Origin: Clostridia bacterium
GTDB taxonomy: Bacteria > Bacillota_A > Clostridia > Peptostreptococcales > Anaerovoracaceae
Assembly: GCA_024403175.1 (NCBI GenBank)
Contig: JAKSSI010000071.1
Location: 1 to 6,860, forward strand
Reading direction: 5' to 3'
Length of the DNA: 6,860 nucleotides
The notes beneath the pieces are model-generated. The model saw only the letters and a program-made list of their open reading frames with translations, was not told where the DNA came from and did not search any database. The position numbers were made by a program, and so were the translations under genes. Of this stretch, positions 6,231-6,860 are shown one piece after another (the stretch's first letter is position 1; each line of letters starts with the position of its first letter).

Positions 6231-6860
6231 ATGGATAAAAGTATTATCACAAGAGGAATTAAAGACTATCTTTATTCCAAAGAAGGTATGGATCTTGTAG
6301 GAATTATTCCTGCATCCGCAATGAACAATGAACCAGAAGGATACAGACCAAACGATATTCTTCCACCATGCAAGTCTGTAATCGTTTACGGAAGAAGACT
6401 TCTTAATGGTGCTGTTCAGGCTCAGTTTAGAAGACTCGAAGATAAGACAATGTCCGCTGAGTCCATTTACTCCACATATGGACTTGAACTTGTTCCAAAC
6501 TGGACAATGGCTCTTTCTACATTCTACTTCGCTGATTTTATTGAAAATGTATACGGCGGAGAAACACAGCCACTTGGTTGTGGTCCTGAACAGGCTACAC
6601 TTCCTAAGAACACAGAACTCCCAATGTTTGCTGGTCCTAACAAGGATGGTCTTTGCTTCAACATTGCACATGCAGCAATCGCTGCAGGCATTGCGCAGGA
6701 ATCCTGGAGCAACTTCCCTGTAACAAAGGAATTCGGTCCAAGAGTACAGTTTGGATGTCTTCTTACAGACCTCGAACTTGACTATGACGAACCAGACAAT
6801 GGCCCACGTCTTTGCGACCCAGAAAAGTGCAACATTTGCTCCACTGTTTGCCCAATGGAC
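6231..6860 (+). CDS. QueG/RdhA-like [4Fe-4S] protein, paralogue 3 (3' end outside window)
   Basis: Open frame of 210 codons running off the right edge with no stop, so the gene is truncated by the window. The ATG is preceded by AGAGGTGA (6217-6224), six bases away. The translation begins MDKSIITRGIKDYLYSKEG and continues with MDLVGIIPASAMNNEPEGYR, closely matching paralogue 2, then RPNDILPPCKSVIVYGRR (39-56). A family core follows with FGPRVQFGCLLTDLELDYD (168-186) and a cluster motif at Cys195, Cys200, Cys203 and Cys207 followed by Pro (CX4CX2CX3CP). Unlike the other two paralogues, which have GIGxxG, it reads GIAQES at 153-158, and it has GGETQPLGCGPEQ where they differ completely. It may therefore be specialised for another substrate or be a non-catalytic partner. 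The second cluster region lies beyond the window. The product would be cytoplasmic; its reaction is unknown. Confidence 0.82.
   Translation, partial: MDKSIITRGIKDYLYSKEGMDLVGIIPASAMNNEPEGYRPNDILPPCKSVIVYGRRLLNGAVQAQFRRLEDKTMSAESIYSTYGLELVPNWTMALSTFYFADFIENVYGGETQPLGCGPEQATLPKNTELPMFAGPNKDGLCFNIAHAAIAAGIAQESWSNFPVTKEFGPRVQFGCLLTDLELDYDEPDNGPRLCDPEKCNICSTVCPMD

Noticed and set aside
3831..6860. Naming the genes rdhA (respiratory reductive dehalogenase)
   Set aside because: There is no twin-arginine signal, the proteins are shorter than typical RdhA, no RdhB-like membrane anchor is encoded, and the catalytic residues cannot be verified without alignment.
1..6860. CRISPR array, tRNA or rRNA gene, insertion sequence or attachment site
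   Set aside because: No regularly spaced direct repeats, cloverleaf-like segment, transposase frame or flanking terminal repeats were seen by eye on either strand.

Overview
The window is AT-rich, with strong AGGAGG-type ribosome binding sites, short intergenic gaps and many cysteine-rich iron-sulfur proteins. This suggests a low-GC anaerobic Firmicute (Clostridia-like). That assignment is an inference from style and codon use; no marker gene fixes the species.

Layout: (1) Positions 1-494 hold the 3' end of a tyrosyl-tRNA synthetase gene (S4 RNA-binding tail), a housekeeping neighbour. (2) A hairpin with A/T-rich flanks at 524-567 lies between convergent genes and can serve as a bidirectional terminator. 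(3) Positions 603-2027 on the minus strand encode a 474-residue DASS/SLC13-type anion transporter. (4) Positions 2028-2266 are a divergent control region with four dyad-symmetric elements, one fitting the LysR-type T-N11-A pattern. (5) From 2267 onward everything is on the plus strand: a LysR-family regulator, a NimA/PPOX-like flavin-binding protein overlapping it by 4 bases, then a tight operon. The operon has two QueG/RdhA-like double-cluster [4Fe-4S] proteins (3831-4844 and 4823-5764), an unrecognised 143-residue soluble protein (5777-6208), and a third paralogue of the Fe-S family (6231 onward) cut off by the window end.

How it may work together (inference): the divergent LysR regulator would sense a small molecule and control an anion importer on one side and a set of cytoplasmic, oxygen-sensitive reductase-like proteins on the other. 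The three Fe-S paralogues share the fold signature of the epoxyqueuosine reductase / reductive dehalogenase superfamily. They lack the C-terminal HEAT-type extension of QueG and the Tat signal of respiratory RdhA, and they differ from each other at a glycine motif and in their central regions. They may form a multi-subunit assembly or act on related substrates. The reductase genes, the small gene and the tyrS fragment almost completely avoid the ATA isoleucine codon, whereas the regulator uses it at least 12 times. This suggests that the reductase set is highly expressed and serves bulk metabolism rather than tRNA modification. The substrate cannot be told from the sequence. This cluster is the part of the window most likely to be an undescribed system.
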